Below, piece after piece: positions 8,268 to 17,295 of a DNA stretch of 64,000 nucleotides. The stretch comes from VAZQ01 sp963821505 (lineage in GTDB: Bacteria > Pseudomonadota > Alphaproteobacteria > Rhizobiales > Xanthobacteraceae): assembly GCA_963821505.1 (NCBI GenBank), contig CAWGEH010000034.1, positions 372,001-436,000 on the forward strand, read 5' to 3'. Both the position numbers and the translations under genes were made by a program. The notes under the pieces were generated by a model that searched no databases, had not been told where the DNA came from, and saw only the letters and a program-made list of their open reading frames with translations. Numbering within the stretch: the first letter of the stretch is position 1; every line of letters begins with the position of its first letter.

Positions 8268-8921
8268 ATGGTGACCAGCACTATCATCACGGTAGCGACC
8301 ATGAAGGGCGGCAGTGGCAAGAGCACGGTCGCAAGTTGCCTCGCGGTTCATTGGCACCTTGCCGGTCGCCGCCCTACCATCATTGACGCCGATCCGCAGC
8401 GCTCGATTGCGCGGCTGGCGGCGCGCGAGCGGGCGCTCGGCGGTGTCGCCGTCGTCGAAGACGCAACCGAGCAGGCGTGGAAGACGGCGCGCCGCCTTGC
8501 CGCCGGAGGCGGCCCAGTTATCATTGATACTCCAGGCTTTCGGTCGGAGGCGACGCTGGCAGCTCTTGCCGCAACCGATCTTATCCTTGTCCCGGTGAAG
8601 CCTTCCCCGTTCGATGTCGACCGCATGTTGGACACGCTTGGCACCTTCATGAACGGCGTCGGTGGCCGGCGGCCGATCTTCCGCTGCCTGCTCACCCAGA
8701 CGACGCGCGACTCCGTGATTGCGAAACATATTCGCTCCGAACTGGCCGAGGCAGGCTTTCCGCTGCTCGGGAGCGAGATGACCAATCGCGTTATCTATGC
8801 CGAGGCTGCGCTTTGGGGCGCGACGCCGAGCCTTGTCGACAGTACCGGTCCCGCGGCGCGTGACATCGCGGCCATCGCCGACGAGGTCGACAACATCCTC
8901 GGCATCAAACAGGCGGCGTGA
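8268..8921 (+). CDS. ParA/MinD-family P-loop ATPase
   Basis: A 217-residue single-domain ATPase of the ParA/MinD/Soj family. It has the deviant Walker A motif KGGSGKST at residues 13-20, the switch PTIIDADPQRS near 38-48 and PVIIDTPGF near 80-88. Such ATPases position DNA or protein complexes on the nucleoid or membrane. No ParB partner or centromere-like repeat is visible, so plasmid partition is unlikely. I chose the ATG at 8268 because AGGAG lies about 6 bases upstream; a TTG at 8253 is also in frame. The stop overlaps the GTG of the next gene (GTGA), which suggests translational coupling with the DUF697-like protein. It is divergent from the NRPS gene. Confidence 0.85.
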   Translation: MVTSTIITVATMKGGSGKSTVASCLAVHWHLAGRRPTIIDADPQRSIARLAARERALGGVAVVEDATEQAWKTARRLAAGGGPVIIDTPGFRSEATLAALAATDLILVPVKPSPFDVDRMLDTLGTFMNGVGGRRPIFRCLLTQTTRDSVIAKHIRSELAEAGFPLLGSEMTNRVIYAEAALWGATPSLVDSTGPAARDIAAIADEVDNILGIKQAA

Positions 8922-9559
8922 GCGTGAGCAAGAAAACTCTGCCCAAGGCCATCCGGCGCGCGAGCGACGACCTCGGCGAGGTTGCCGCCGGACATGGCGT
9001 AACAGTGCCGCGAGAGAGCCTCCCGGGTATGAGCGAAGGGCGTGATGGTGCGGCCACTTCGCGCGAGCCGGCGCGTGCGAGCGAGGCGGCGCCCGCGTCG
9101 CAAGCTCCTCCCACGCCGGTTGCGGGCGCGCTCGCGCGGGGCACGCCGGTCGAAACAGACGCCACGCGGCGACGATCGCTGGCCCGAGCAATCGTAGAGC
9201 GTCATGCCGCCTACGCGGCGGTCGGCGGAATCATCCCGGTGCCGATTGCGAATGTCGCCAGCATCACCGCTGTCATCGTGCGCATGGTGAAGGTGCTGAG
9301 CGGTCTTTATGGCGTGCCATTCGAGCGTGACCGAGCGCGTGCCCTGGTGGTCGGACTGATGGGGGGCGCCATGCCAACAGGACTCGGAGCGGTGACGACA
9401 TCAACGCTTGTCTACATCGTGCCGGCAAGCGGCCTCATAGGCCTTGCGGTCTCCTCGGTCACGGCCATCGCTTGCACCCGCAGCATCGGTCGCATCTTCG
9501 TTGAGCACTTCGAGGGCGGGGCGACGCTACAGGATTTACCCTCCGTCGACAGAAACTAA
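8918..9559 (+). CDS. DUF697-like (YcjF-type) membrane-associated protein
   Basis: A 213-residue protein. The first 85 residues are polar, Ala/Pro/Arg-rich and probably disordered. From about residue 95 it has a hydrophobic domain with VGGIIPVPIANVASIT and LSGLYGVPFERDRAR, then two glycine-rich hydrophobic stretches. This pattern matches the DUF697 family, in which a conserved G-x-x-P-x-P motif precedes helical hairpins. The function is not established. The GTG start overlaps the stop of the ParA-like gene by four bases; another GTG follows at 8924. A paralogue lies at 12535-13146 with the same IPVP, YxVPF and FxxGxTLxD elements. I infer that the ATPase and this protein work together. Confidence 0.65.
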   Translation: MSVSKKTLPKAIRRASDDLGEVAAGHGVTVPRESLPGMSEGRDGAATSREPARASEAAPASQAPPTPVAGALARGTPVETDATRRRSLARAIVERHAAYAAVGGIIPVPIANVASITAVIVRMVKVLSGLYGVPFERDRARALVVGLMGGAMPTGLGAVTTSTLVYIVPASGLIGLAVSSVTAIACTRSIGRIFVEHFEGGATLQDLPSVDRN

Positions 9560-9727
9560 CCGATGCTATCCTGCTGGGGCGGCGGGGGCTCGCCGCACAG
9601 GAGAGTCACTGCGGCCGTGCACCGGATTCAGCTCGACCGTCATGCCGGATCGACCGCGGCACGCGGACCATCTGAGTGCGCAATGATTTCGTCCTTTGCG
9701 CACGTCGCCAACGTAATGCCGCTGGCC

Positions 9728-11602
9728 TCAAGGGTCCGCTAATTTTTCGTCGGCGCCGCGGCCAAGCACGGCGTCGCGAATGCGATGGTAGCCCCCCTCG
9801 GGGAACAGCGCCAAATGCCGATCATGAAATGCATGGAGGGTGGAGCGGTGGCCGATCGATATGAGTGTGGCGCGTGGAAGCCGTTCCTGCAGCAGTCGGT
9901 ACAACCTGCCTTCTGCTGGCTCGTCCAGGGACGCGGTGGCCTCGTCCAGGAATAGATAATCCGGCGCTTGCAGAATCGCGCGAGCGATGCCAAGGCGCTG
10001 CTGTTCGCCGAGTGAGAGCACCTGGTTCCAGTGTGTTTCGTCCGAAAGCCGTTGTGCCAGCGCCGGTAGTCCGACGGCATCGAGCACCTCGGCTATGAGC
10101 GCTGGTGCGAATGCTCCTCGCTCCGATGGATAGCTCACCGCCGCTTCGAGGGTGGCAACGGGGAAATAGGGCCGCTGTGGCAGCATCATCAGCTTGGCGC
10201 CGCGCGGCACCACGACGCTGCCCGTGCCAAACGGCCACAGCCCCGCGATGGCGCGAAACAGGGTCGATTTGCCGCAACCCGAGGGTCCGGTCACGAGCGC
10301 GCGCTCGCCCGCCTGTATGAAGAGTTCCTCGCTGGCGACGAGCGGCGCGCCGGAGGGCAATCTGACTGACAATCCTTCGATCGTGAGCCCGGTTTTCTTC
10401 GCGGCGGCAACGGCGTCGGCCCTCGGCTGCGTGGTAGCGACGGCGCCGGCGGCGGCGCGCGCGATGGCGATCGAGCGGTCGAACCCGTCCAGGCGTGCGA
10501 TCACGGCGCGCCATTCGGCGAGATCGCGGTAGACGGTGATGAAGAACGACAGCGCGGTCTCTACGCTGCCAAACGCGCCTGCCGTCTGCACAAGACCGCC
10601 GAGCTGCATGGCGCCCGCGAAATAGGCCGGACTGACCACGATAAAAGGAAATACCAGCGCGAACCGGTTATAACCCGTGGTGAAGAATGTCAGCCGCTTC
10701 TGCCGCGACATGATGAGGTGCCAATTGGCCACGACCCGGCCGAAGCGCGTGAGCAGCCGGTCGGATTCGGCCGTTTCGCCGGCGAGCAGCGCAATCTGCT
10801 CAGAATTCTCCCGCACCCGGACAAGATTGAAGCGGAAATCCGCCTCGTAACGCTGCTGGTTGAAATTGAGCTGGACCAGCGGCCAGCCGATCAGGTGCGT
10901 AAGCGCGGTGCCCAGGATCGCGTAGATGAGCGCAGCCCATACCAGATAGCCGGGGATCGCGACTGTCGTTCCGAACAGGCTGAGCGGCGCTGCGGCCGAA
11001 AGTGTCCACAGGATCACGACGAAGGAAGCAAGCGTCACGATCGCGCCGAGAAATCCAACGCTGATGGTCAGGGCGCGTTCGATGAAGAGTCTGATGTCCT
11101 CTGCAATGCGCTGGTCCGGATTGTCGGCGGCGTCGCCGAGCAGCTGCATGCGATAATGCGTGGCGCCCTCCAGCCAGTGGGAGAGGTAGACCTTTGTCAT
11201 CCAGCGCCGCCAGCGGATCTGCAGCCATTGGTTCAGATAGAGCTGATAGACTTGGAGCACCGTGGCCGCAGCCGCAAGGAGACAGTAATAGAGGAGCTGA
11301 GTAATGAAGACATCCCAGTTCCGTTCCTGCAGCGAATTGTAAAAGGTATTGTACCATTGGTTGAGCAGAACCGTGATGCCGACCAAGCTAAGCTCGGTCG
11401 CGATTACGGCTGCAAACAAGACTCGACCGGCCCAGCGGTCCTCGGACCGAAAATACGGAATGGCCAGTCGCCATATGGTGGACAATGACGAGACGAAACC
11501 GGTCACGGGAACCTCCGATGATCTCGTGTGGGCGTCTGATGGAGGCGGCGACGTAAGCAATTCGGCTTGGGGCTTGGTCAAATCCTTGCCCGCCGTTGGC
11601 AT
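9728..11602 (-). CDS. SbmA/BacA-type ABC transporter, permease fused to ATPase
   Basis: A 624-residue half-transporter. The N-terminal part, to about residue 340, has membrane helices of the SbmA/BacA-like ABC_membrane_2 family (LLNQWYNTFYNSLQERNWDVF, shared with BacA, YddA and the ABCD transporters). The C-terminal ATPase has Walker A GPSGCGKST (about 440), signature LSLGEQQRLG and Walker B YLFLDEATASLDE. SbmA/BacA proteins import peptides across the inner membrane, but they lack an ATPase domain; this fused form is like YddA. Next to an NRPS it may handle peptide uptake, recycling or self-resistance, which is inference. It lies downstream of mbtH on the same strand with 260 bp between them. 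Confidence 0.88.
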   Translation of the reverse strand: MPTAGKDLTKPQAELLTSPPPSDAHTRSSEVPVTGFVSSLSTIWRLAIPYFRSEDRWAGRVLFAAVIATELSLVGITVLLNQWYNTFYNSLQERNWDVFITQLLYYCLLAAAATVLQVYQLYLNQWLQIRWRRWMTKVYLSHWLEGATHYRMQLLGDAADNPDQRIAEDIRLFIERALTISVGFLGAIVTLASFVVILWTLSAAAPLSLFGTTVAIPGYLVWAALIYAILGTALTHLIGWPLVQLNFNQQRYEADFRFNLVRVRENSEQIALLAGETAESDRLLTRFGRVVANWHLIMSRQKRLTFFTTGYNRFALVFPFIVVSPAYFAGAMQLGGLVQTAGAFGSVETALSFFITVYRDLAEWRAVIARLDGFDRSIAIARAAAGAVATTQPRADAVAAAKKTGLTIEGLSVRLPSGAPLVASEELFIQAGERALVTGPSGCGKSTLFRAIAGLWPFGTGSVVVPRGAKLMMLPQRPYFPVATLEAAVSYPSERGAFAPALIAEVLDAVGLPALAQRLSDETHWNQVLSLGEQQRLGIARAILQAPDYLFLDEATASLDEPAEGRLYRLLQERLPRATLISIGHRSTLHAFHDRHLALFPEGGYHRIRDAVLGRGADEKLADP

Positions 11603-11862
11603 TGCGACCAGGGATACCCCTGGGCTTAGGGGGCCTGTGCCCTAGTGGCGTCGACTGTTTCGGGACCCATCCGGTTGTTAAGCGCGGTAACTAGCAGCAG
11701 TGAACGCATTGCAGCACGCCGACACACCATCGAACACGCCTTTTCCCCGAATCGAACGCTGGACAAACGCTCGCCACGACCCCCGGGCGCCATGCCCCCA
11801 TTTCTCGATTTGCCTGTTGCGTCGCGAACGCGTACTCACCTCCGTCTGGCTGGGTCCTTCGA

Positions 11863-12162
11863 CTAGTGCTTTGTCTTGACATCCCAATTCACAATATTGC
11901 CCTTCGACTCGATCACGTCGCGAGATACATCGGGTTTTTGTTCGCCTCCGGACAATTCTTTCATTCTATCGATCAAGCTGTTTGGCCGCATGTCGGTCCA
12001 ATGTTGATTTATGAATTCGAGGCAAGCGGCGCGGCTGTCCGATTGATGAACTATTGTCCAGCCTGCGGGGACGTCGATGAAACTCGGCCAAAGGGAATGT
12101 TGTCCCTCTTCGTTGATCAGAACATGGTAGACGCCGCTTTCGTCTTCGAACGGATTAGTCAC
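11863..12162 (-). CDS. MbtH-like NRPS accessory protein, C-terminally extended
   Basis: MbtH-like proteins bind NRPS adenylation domains and are often required for their folding or activity. This one is 99 residues long. It starts NPFEDESGVYHVLINEEGQ and keeps the family signature: SLWP, VPAGW, then CLEFINQHWTDMRPNSL. The core of about 67 residues matches the usual family length. About 30 further residues (from RMKELSGG to the end) are an extension I cannot assign. I chose the GTG at 12162 because GGAGG lies 5 bases upstream, although the frame stays open further upstream. It confirms that this region is a functional NRPS locus rather than an isolated synthetase. It is divergent from the second DUF697-like gene. 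Confidence 0.92.
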   Translation of the reverse strand: MTNPFEDESGVYHVLINEEGQHSLWPSFIDVPAGWTIVHQSDSRAACLEFINQHWTDMRPNSLIDRMKELSGGEQKPDVSRDVIESKGNIVNWDVKTKH

Positions 12163-12534
12163 GTCGTCCTCCTTTGATTGGGATCCTGGAATGGTTCGCT
12201 GCCGATTGAGTTCGATCCTCAACGCGACAGCGAATTGCCCATTCGCTATCCGATGCTCCCGCGCGCGCCATCGATACCGGGGTGCCGCCGCAGCGCTCGA
12301 TGTCCTTGCAACAGCATTCGACCAAATCGTCACGACGGTAGCCTACTTTGTCAAGTGGAGTGGAGGGCGCAGGCATCTGGGACCGCCGGTACAAACGCCT
12401 AGCACGGGCTGGGTGCGTATGTTAGTGTTCGCTGGCTGGCGCGGGCGGACGCGACGCACGCAGTGATCGGGTTTGATCGAGTAAACTTGATCGATCACGG
12501 GCCCGGCGTACGGATGACGAGAAAGGATCCGCAT
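12163..12534. other. Divergent intergenic region mbtH / DUF697-like gene
   Basis: No gene is supported. The region should hold the promoters for mbtH (minus strand) and for the second DUF697-like gene (plus strand). The only structure noted is the dyad at 12463-12498. Confidence 0.4.
12463..12498. promoter_or_regulatory. Possible operator: GTGATCG/CGATCAC dyad
   Basis: Inverted arms GTGATCG (12463-12469) and CGATCAC (12492-12498) enclose a 22-base spacer that itself carries two direct copies of TTGATCGA (12473-12480 and 12487-12494). The element ends 36 bases before the ATG at 12535. The layout suits a repressor or activator site, but no regulator gene is nearby and GATC-rich dyads arise by chance. 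Confidence 0.22.
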
Positions 12535-13146
12535 ATGGCAGAAGAAACGATTGGGTCTGGGACGGCCGACATGAAGGAGCCGGCGGAGGCCACCACCGGT
12601 TCGGTTACCGCCGCTATGACCGACGAGGAACGCGACGAGGCGGCGTCGAAATTGGTCGATCGCTTCTCGCTATGGTCCGGGGCAGCGGGATTGATTCCGG
12701 TGCCACTTGTGGACATTGTTGCGGTCGGTGGCGTTCAGCTTGAGATGTTGCGCCGCCTTTCGGAAATTTACAGCGTTCCATTTTCCGACAACCGCGGCAA
12801 ATCGATCATTGCCAGCCTCGCGGGATCGGTGATCCCGGCCAGTACCGCGACGACGACCGCGATGGGCGTGACGAGCGCGCTCAAAGCCATTCCCGGAGTC
12901 GGAACGGTAATTGCGGCGTTCACAATGCCGGCGTTCTCTGCCGGCGCCACCTACGTGATCGGCAAGGTTTTCATTCAGCATTTCGCTTCCGGCGGGACGC
13001 TGCTTGACTTCAATCCCCCGGACTATCGTGAGTTCATCAAGGCGCAGAAGGAGAAATGGAACTCCCGATCTTCAGCGGTACCTCCGGCAGCTCCATCCGC
13101 TTCGGCTGCCCAAAGTACGTCGAGCAAGAGCGCGGCGACCACGTGA
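12535..13146 (+). CDS. Second DUF697-like membrane-associated protein
   Basis: A 203-residue paralogue of the protein at 8918-9559. A polar N-terminus of about 50 residues leads into SGAAGLIPVPLVDIVAVGG, then LSEIYSVPFSDNRGK, a hydrophobic Ala/Thr-rich stretch and KVFIQHFASGGTLLDF. The last 45 residues are Ser/Ala/Pro-rich. The function is unknown. Members of this family often accompany GTPases or other membrane-remodelling proteins. I chose the ATG at 12535 because GAAAGGA lies 7 bases upstream. It begins a plus-strand run that continues with a small membrane protein, the peptide exporter and the SPFH protein. Confidence 0.65.
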   Translation: MAEETIGSGTADMKEPAEATTGSVTAAMTDEERDEAASKLVDRFSLWSGAAGLIPVPLVDIVAVGGVQLEMLRRLSEIYSVPFSDNRGKSIIASLAGSVIPASTATTTAMGVTSALKAIPGVGTVIAAFTMPAFSAGATYVIGKVFIQHFASGGTLLDFNPPDYREFIKAQKEKWNSRSSAVPPAAPSASAAQSTSSKSAATT

Positions 13147-13230
13147 CCAGATGGAATCTGGTCCTTTGCCCAGGTCGCGAGCGCCAGTCCGCCCACGTCC
13201 GAGCGGTCCTGCAGAGGGAGACATGACGTA

Positions 13231-13419
13231 ATGGCGATCGCCGTCGTATTGTATGTCATATTTTGCGTGCTCGCTGGGCTTGCCGGCAGCCACCGGCGCA
13301 TGGGTTTTTTCGGCACGTTCTTGTTGTCGCTTGTCCTCACACCCGTGGTGGTGTTGCTGTTGTTGATATTGACCGGGCCTTCACGCGACGAGCGGGATCG
13401 CTACCCGCAGAGCAATTGA
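13231..13419 (+). CDS. Small two-helix membrane protein
   Basis: A 62-residue protein with two predicted membrane helices: residues 3-19 (AVVLYVIFCVLAGLAG) and about 27-47 (FFGTFLLSLVLTPVVVLLLL), separated by SHRRMG. A charged tail ends in SRDERDRYPQSN. GAGGGAGA lies upstream of the ATG. Similar short proteins with an RMGFFGTFLLSLVLTP-like second helix are common in bacteria but have no assigned role. Here it precedes the peptide exporter on the same strand and may be part of its transcription unit. Confidence 0.65.
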   Translation: MAIAVVLYVIFCVLAGLAGSHRRMGFFGTFLLSLVLTPVVVLLLLILTGPSRDERDRYPQSN

Positions 13420-13502
13420 GCGCCGTTGCGGTCGACACTGCTGTTGTCGGCGTTCGTCGGGGGCGGCATCCTGCTCAGGCGTAAACGGGCCACGTCGCAC
13501 TG

Positions 13503-15144
13503 ATGTCTTTCTTTCAACTCGTTCGCCGCGAAATGCAGGGGTCCCTGGACCGGCTGGTCGTTATGTCCGGCCTGGGTGGTGCCAGCAATGCCGCAATTCT
13601 CGCTGCGATCAATTCCGGCGCACAAGCCGCGGGAAATGGCGAGCTCAGCCTCTCGTCGGCGGCACTGTTTGTCGTCGCGCTGCTGCTCTTTATCAAGACC
13701 CAGCATTACATTCTGATCGCCACGACCGTCGAGATCGAAGCCATCATCCACAAATTGCGGGTCCGGCTGATGGATCATGTGCGGCACTCCGAACTCCTTC
13801 CGCTCGATGCGATCGGACGCGCGGAAATCGTCGCCGCCATCACCAAGGAGACCGCGACGCTCACCCAAGCAACCAACATGGTGGCGTTTGCAGGGCAGGG
13901 CGTTGTTCTCGTCTTCTTCGTTGCGATTTATATTGCGTATCTGTCGTTGCTAGCCTTCGCGCTGAGCGCCGCAATCGTTTTCATAGCAGGCGCGATATTC
14001 CACGCAAAGAGTCGCCAGGTCGCCAAGGGAACGCGCGAGGCGGCCGAATGGGACAATCGGCTGTTCGATCGACTGATCGACCTCTTGGACGGCTTCAAGG
14101 AGGTGCGGCTCAACCGCTCGCGCAGCGACAATCTGTTTGACGATGTTGTCGAAGTATCGAGAACCGCAGCCAATATCAAAATACGCACCCAGAGCGAATC
14201 CTACAAGCAGTTGGTGTTCTCGCAGAGCTCGATGTACCTCCTGCTCGCCGCCGTGGTGTTCGTGGTTCCAACCTTCAGCGACACCAAGGGAAGCTCCATC
14301 CTGCAGGTTACGACGTCCCTCATGTTCGTTGTGGGAGTGTGTATGGGCATCGTGCAAACGATTCCCATACTGCAGGCCGCGAATGTTGCAGCAGACAACA
14401 TCGAGCGACTTGAGGCCAGGCTGGCGGCAATTGCCGGCGCGCCACCGGTCACCGCCGTCGTGTCACGGCAGCATTTCGATAAAATCGAGATGCGCAAGGT
14501 CGTGTTCAGTTACATCGACAAATCGTCCGAGGCCGTCTTTCGGGTGGGCCCTCTCGACTTCACCTTGCTGCCCGGCGACCTCGTCTTCATCACGGGCGGC
14601 AATGGGTCCGGCAAGTCGACGTTCCTGAAGTTGCTTGCCGGCCTATATCGAGCCCGACTCGGGCGAGATCATGCTCGATGGGGTACCCATCGACGACACC
14701 AACCGTGACGCCTATCGCGCGCTGATTGCCGCGATTTTCGTTGACTACCATCTTTTTCGGCGGCTCTATGGGATTGCCGATCCGGAACCCGCCGAGGTCG
14801 ATCGGCTGCTGACACAATTCCGATTGCGCGACAAGACGCGTCTTACCGACGGGGAGTTCAGCACGCTCGACCTTTCGGGTGGACAGCGCAAGCAACTCGC
14901 GCTCATCGTGAGTCTGTTGGAAAAGCGGCCAATTCTCTTGCTGGATGAATGGACCGCCGATCAAGACCCTGATTTTCGCCGCAAGTTCTACGACGAACTA
15001 TTGCCGGCGCTGCAGCAAGCCGGCGCGACGGTGGTGGTGATTACGCACGACGACCGCTACCTCGACGAGTTGCATTTGCCCGCTCGCAGGCTGCGCATGG
15101 ACGAAGGTCGTTTCGTCGGGCAGCATTCGGTGGAGAACGGCTGA
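13503..15144 (+). CDS. SyrD/PvdE-type cyclic peptide ABC exporter (frameshifted)
   Basis: Once one extra base is removed at about 14647, this is a half-transporter of about 546 residues. The frame from 13503 gives about five to six membrane helices and Walker A GGNGSGKSTFLKLL (about residues 364-377). It then breaks within LAGLYEPDSGEIMLDG and resumes in the frame that ends at 15144, with LSGGQRKQL and Walker B ILLLDEWTADQDPDFR. The DEW(A/T)ADQDP box is typical of the SyrD/PvdE family, which moves NRPS products such as syringomycin or pyoverdine precursors across the inner membrane. It is therefore the likely exporter of the NRPS product. Its stop overlaps the ATG of the SPFH gene. Both sides of the break are well conserved, so the shift may be a sequence error. 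Confidence 0.87.
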
Positions 15145-16415
15145 TGAAACCGTACCCCTTGTCGCTGGATGGCAGGCCGCCGCCGACAACGAGGCGGTCC
15201 AGATGGCGGCGGTTCGTCGACCGCCACTTGCCGAGCGTGGTGATCTATTTGATGGTGATCACCCTGGTGGCCGTCGTCCTCTATCCTCACGTGGCAGTGA
15301 CGGTTCCGAGCGGCCATGTCGGAGTGCTGTGGAAACGCTTCGGCGGAGGCACCGTGCTCGATCCGCGCCAGCTGAGGGACGAGGGTCTTCACCTCATTTG
15401 GCCTTGGGACGAACTGTTCATGTATGACCTGAGGCTGCAATCCGTTACGGAGACCTATAACGCCATTTCCAGTGATGGTGTGAGCCTGGTCGCCACAATG
15501 AATATCCGATTTCGGTTGCAGCGCGACGCTACCCCAATACTTCATCAATCGATCGGACCGGATTACATGAAATTGCTGGGACTGCCCGGCATCGGCAGTC
15601 TGACGCGTGAGGTCATGGCGCAATACACGGCCGAGCAGGTCTATTCGACGGCACGGCAGGAAATCCAAGACAAGATCCGCAGCCTCGCGGAGGACCGGCT
15701 GAGTGAAAAGATGATGGAACGTGAGGGCGAAGCCGCTTATCGCATCTCGCTGCGGGACACGTTCGTCCTCTACGATACGCTCGTGTATGGCATCGACCTG
15801 CCGGCGCTGGTGGTCAGCGCCATCAACCGCAAAACCGAGCAATACTATATTTCCGAGGAGTACAAATTTCGCGTCGAGCGTGAAAGACGAGAGTCCGAAC
15901 GCAAGAAGATCGAGGCGGAGGGCATACACGAATTCCAACAGATCGTCAGCCAAGGCATCTCGGATTCTTACCTGCGTTGGCGCGGCATCGAGGCAACCCT
16001 TCAACTTTCGCAGTCCACGAATTCCAAGGTCGTGATCATCGGCGGTGCCAAAGACGGCCTGCCGATCATCCTCGGGAATTTGGATACGCCGCCCGCGCCG
16101 AACAAGGGGATCGCCGCTCCGGCCGAAGATGACACGACGTCCAAGGAACGGACGACGGCTGCTGGTCCGGCGGTCCCGCTGGAAAAAATGCCGGCAGCCG
16201 CGCTGGCCACGCCGTCTGAAAAGGTGCCGCCGGCTGATTCGGGGAGGCCGTCAGTCGCTTCCCCGAAGTCGTCCGTCGCTTCCCCGAAGGAGCCACGTTC
16301 GCTCTGGCCGCTCAGCCTGTACGATATCGAATCCTTTTTTGCGCGGTTGGTGCGCCCAAACGAGTCGAAGACAGAGACGCCGTCAAAGCAGCCGGCCGAA
16401 GCGCAACCGCAATAG
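15144..16415 (+). CDS. SPFH/prohibitin-family membrane protein
   Basis: A 423-residue protein with a basic N-terminus, one membrane helix at about residues 31-50 (VVIYLMVITLVAVVLY) and a band-7/SPFH domain from VTVPSGHVGVLWKRFGGG to about residue 270. A charged helical stretch at about 230-260 (RVERERRESERKKIEAEG) is probably coiled coil. SPFH proteins assemble into membrane cages or microdomains and often partner with transporters or proteases. The Pro/Ala/Ser-rich tail (about 310-423) contains two back-to-back copies of SVASPK. The ATG overlaps the exporter stop codon (TGATG), so the two are probably translated together. The role in this locus is inferred only from that coupling. Confidence 0.85.
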   Translation: MKPYPLSLDGRPPPTTRRSRWRRFVDRHLPSVVIYLMVITLVAVVLYPHVAVTVPSGHVGVLWKRFGGGTVLDPRQLRDEGLHLIWPWDELFMYDLRLQSVTETYNAISSDGVSLVATMNIRFRLQRDATPILHQSIGPDYMKLLGLPGIGSLTREVMAQYTAEQVYSTARQEIQDKIRSLAEDRLSEKMMEREGEAAYRISLRDTFVLYDTLVYGIDLPALVVSAINRKTEQYYISEEYKFRVERERRESERKKIEAEGIHEFQQIVSQGISDSYLRWRGIEATLQLSQSTNSKVVIIGGAKDGLPIILGNLDTPPAPNKGIAAPAEDDTTSKERTTAAGPAVPLEKMPAAALATPSEKVPPADSGRPSVASPKSSVASPKEPRSLWPLSLYDIESFFARLVRPNESKTETPSKQPAEAQPQ

Positions 16416-16656
16416 GATCGATCCGCCGCCGTCCTGCATCGCCGTTGGCGGAGAAACGCGAAGCTGTCTAGAGTCAATCGTATGGCTGCCGCCAAGTGTC
16501 GCACATCGCTACGTGCGGCGCACGAATTGCAAACCACGCCAACAGAATGGCAGTTCTGCGCGTCATGGCGTCCGGGAGCCAAGTCAGCGCCGGCGGCGCG
16601 GTTCTGCGTGATTGGCTTCGTTACCGCAGTGCTGCCCTGCCACTAAGTCCGTGCAC

Positions 16657-17295
16657 TTACCGCGACCGATCGAGGAAGGCCAGTGCTACTAGATGGGAAG
16701 CAATGCAAAAGCGGAGTTCGACGACTCGGCCATTACGCACGCGGCCTTTGCGGGCAGCCAAGTCGATCTCGACGTCGTGGTGCTCGAGAAATGTTTGATC
16801 GAGTGGATAGACCGCTTTGTACACGGCTTCTTTGGCGACGAAGAGCAGTCGCCCCTGGTACGGGTCGTCCCGGATTTTCAGCCGCTCTTGCGGCGTCGCG
16901 ACCAAGTCCAACAACTCGGGTGGCAAGGCTTCGGCCGGTTCGACGTCTATGCCCAGAGCGCCAATGTCGCGGCACATCCCGACCGTCGCAACCGCAACGC
17001 GGGAATCGTGGGCCAGGGAGCCGAGGACACCGGCCGGCCAGATTGGCGCGCCCGAGGGAGCCCTGGGTAATGCACACTCAGACTGCCCCAGTCGCATCAG
17101 GAGTTGGCGGGCGACGATACGAGCTGCGCCGCTGGCACGTCGCACGTTAATCACGCTCGAGGCAAACGCGGGGGCCTCCGCCTGCATGAGGGCGTGCTCA
17201 TCACCGGGTGAGATCAGGCGATGGCCGATCAGAATGCCCGGAAAAGCGAGCGCATTGATTGCTGATTGAAAAGAGGGATCGGCGGTGACCATCAT
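16657..17295 (-). CDS. 4'-phosphopantetheinyl transferase, EntD/Sfp type
   Basis: A 212-residue enzyme that moves phosphopantetheine from CoA to the serine of NRPS carrier domains, making the synthetase active. Recognisable motifs are PIWPAGVLGSLAHD (substrate loop and conserved His), GALGIDVEP (Mg-binding Asp and Glu) and LLFVAKEAVYKAVYP (the W/F-x-x-KEA motif). I chose the ATG at 17295 because it gives the usual family N-terminus before GHRLISPGDEHAL. The frame stays open to another ATG at 17424, which would add 43 residues and crowd the divergent hydroxylase gene at 17442. It is the dedicated carrier-activating enzyme of the locus, though it may also serve other synthases. Confidence 0.9.
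   Translation of the reverse strand: MMVTADPSFQSAINALAFPGILIGHRLISPGDEHALMQAEAPAFASSVINVRRASGAARIVARQLLMRLGQSECALPRAPSGAPIWPAGVLGSLAHDSRVAVATVGMCRDIGALGIDVEPAEALPPELLDLVATPQERLKIRDDPYQGRLLFVAKEAVYKAVYPLDQTFLEHHDVEIDLAARKGRVRNGRVVELRFCIASHLVALAFLDRSR

Noticed and set aside
7249..8274. Plus-strand open frame across the NRPS start and the intergenic region
   Set aside because: Most of it is antisense to condensation domain C1. The part beyond the NRPS start shows no domain and no ribosome binding site.
8268..9559. ParA-like gene considered as a plasmid or integrative-element partition module
   Set aside because: There is no ParB, no centromere-like iterons, no replication or integrase gene, and the flanks are chromosomal biosynthetic genes.
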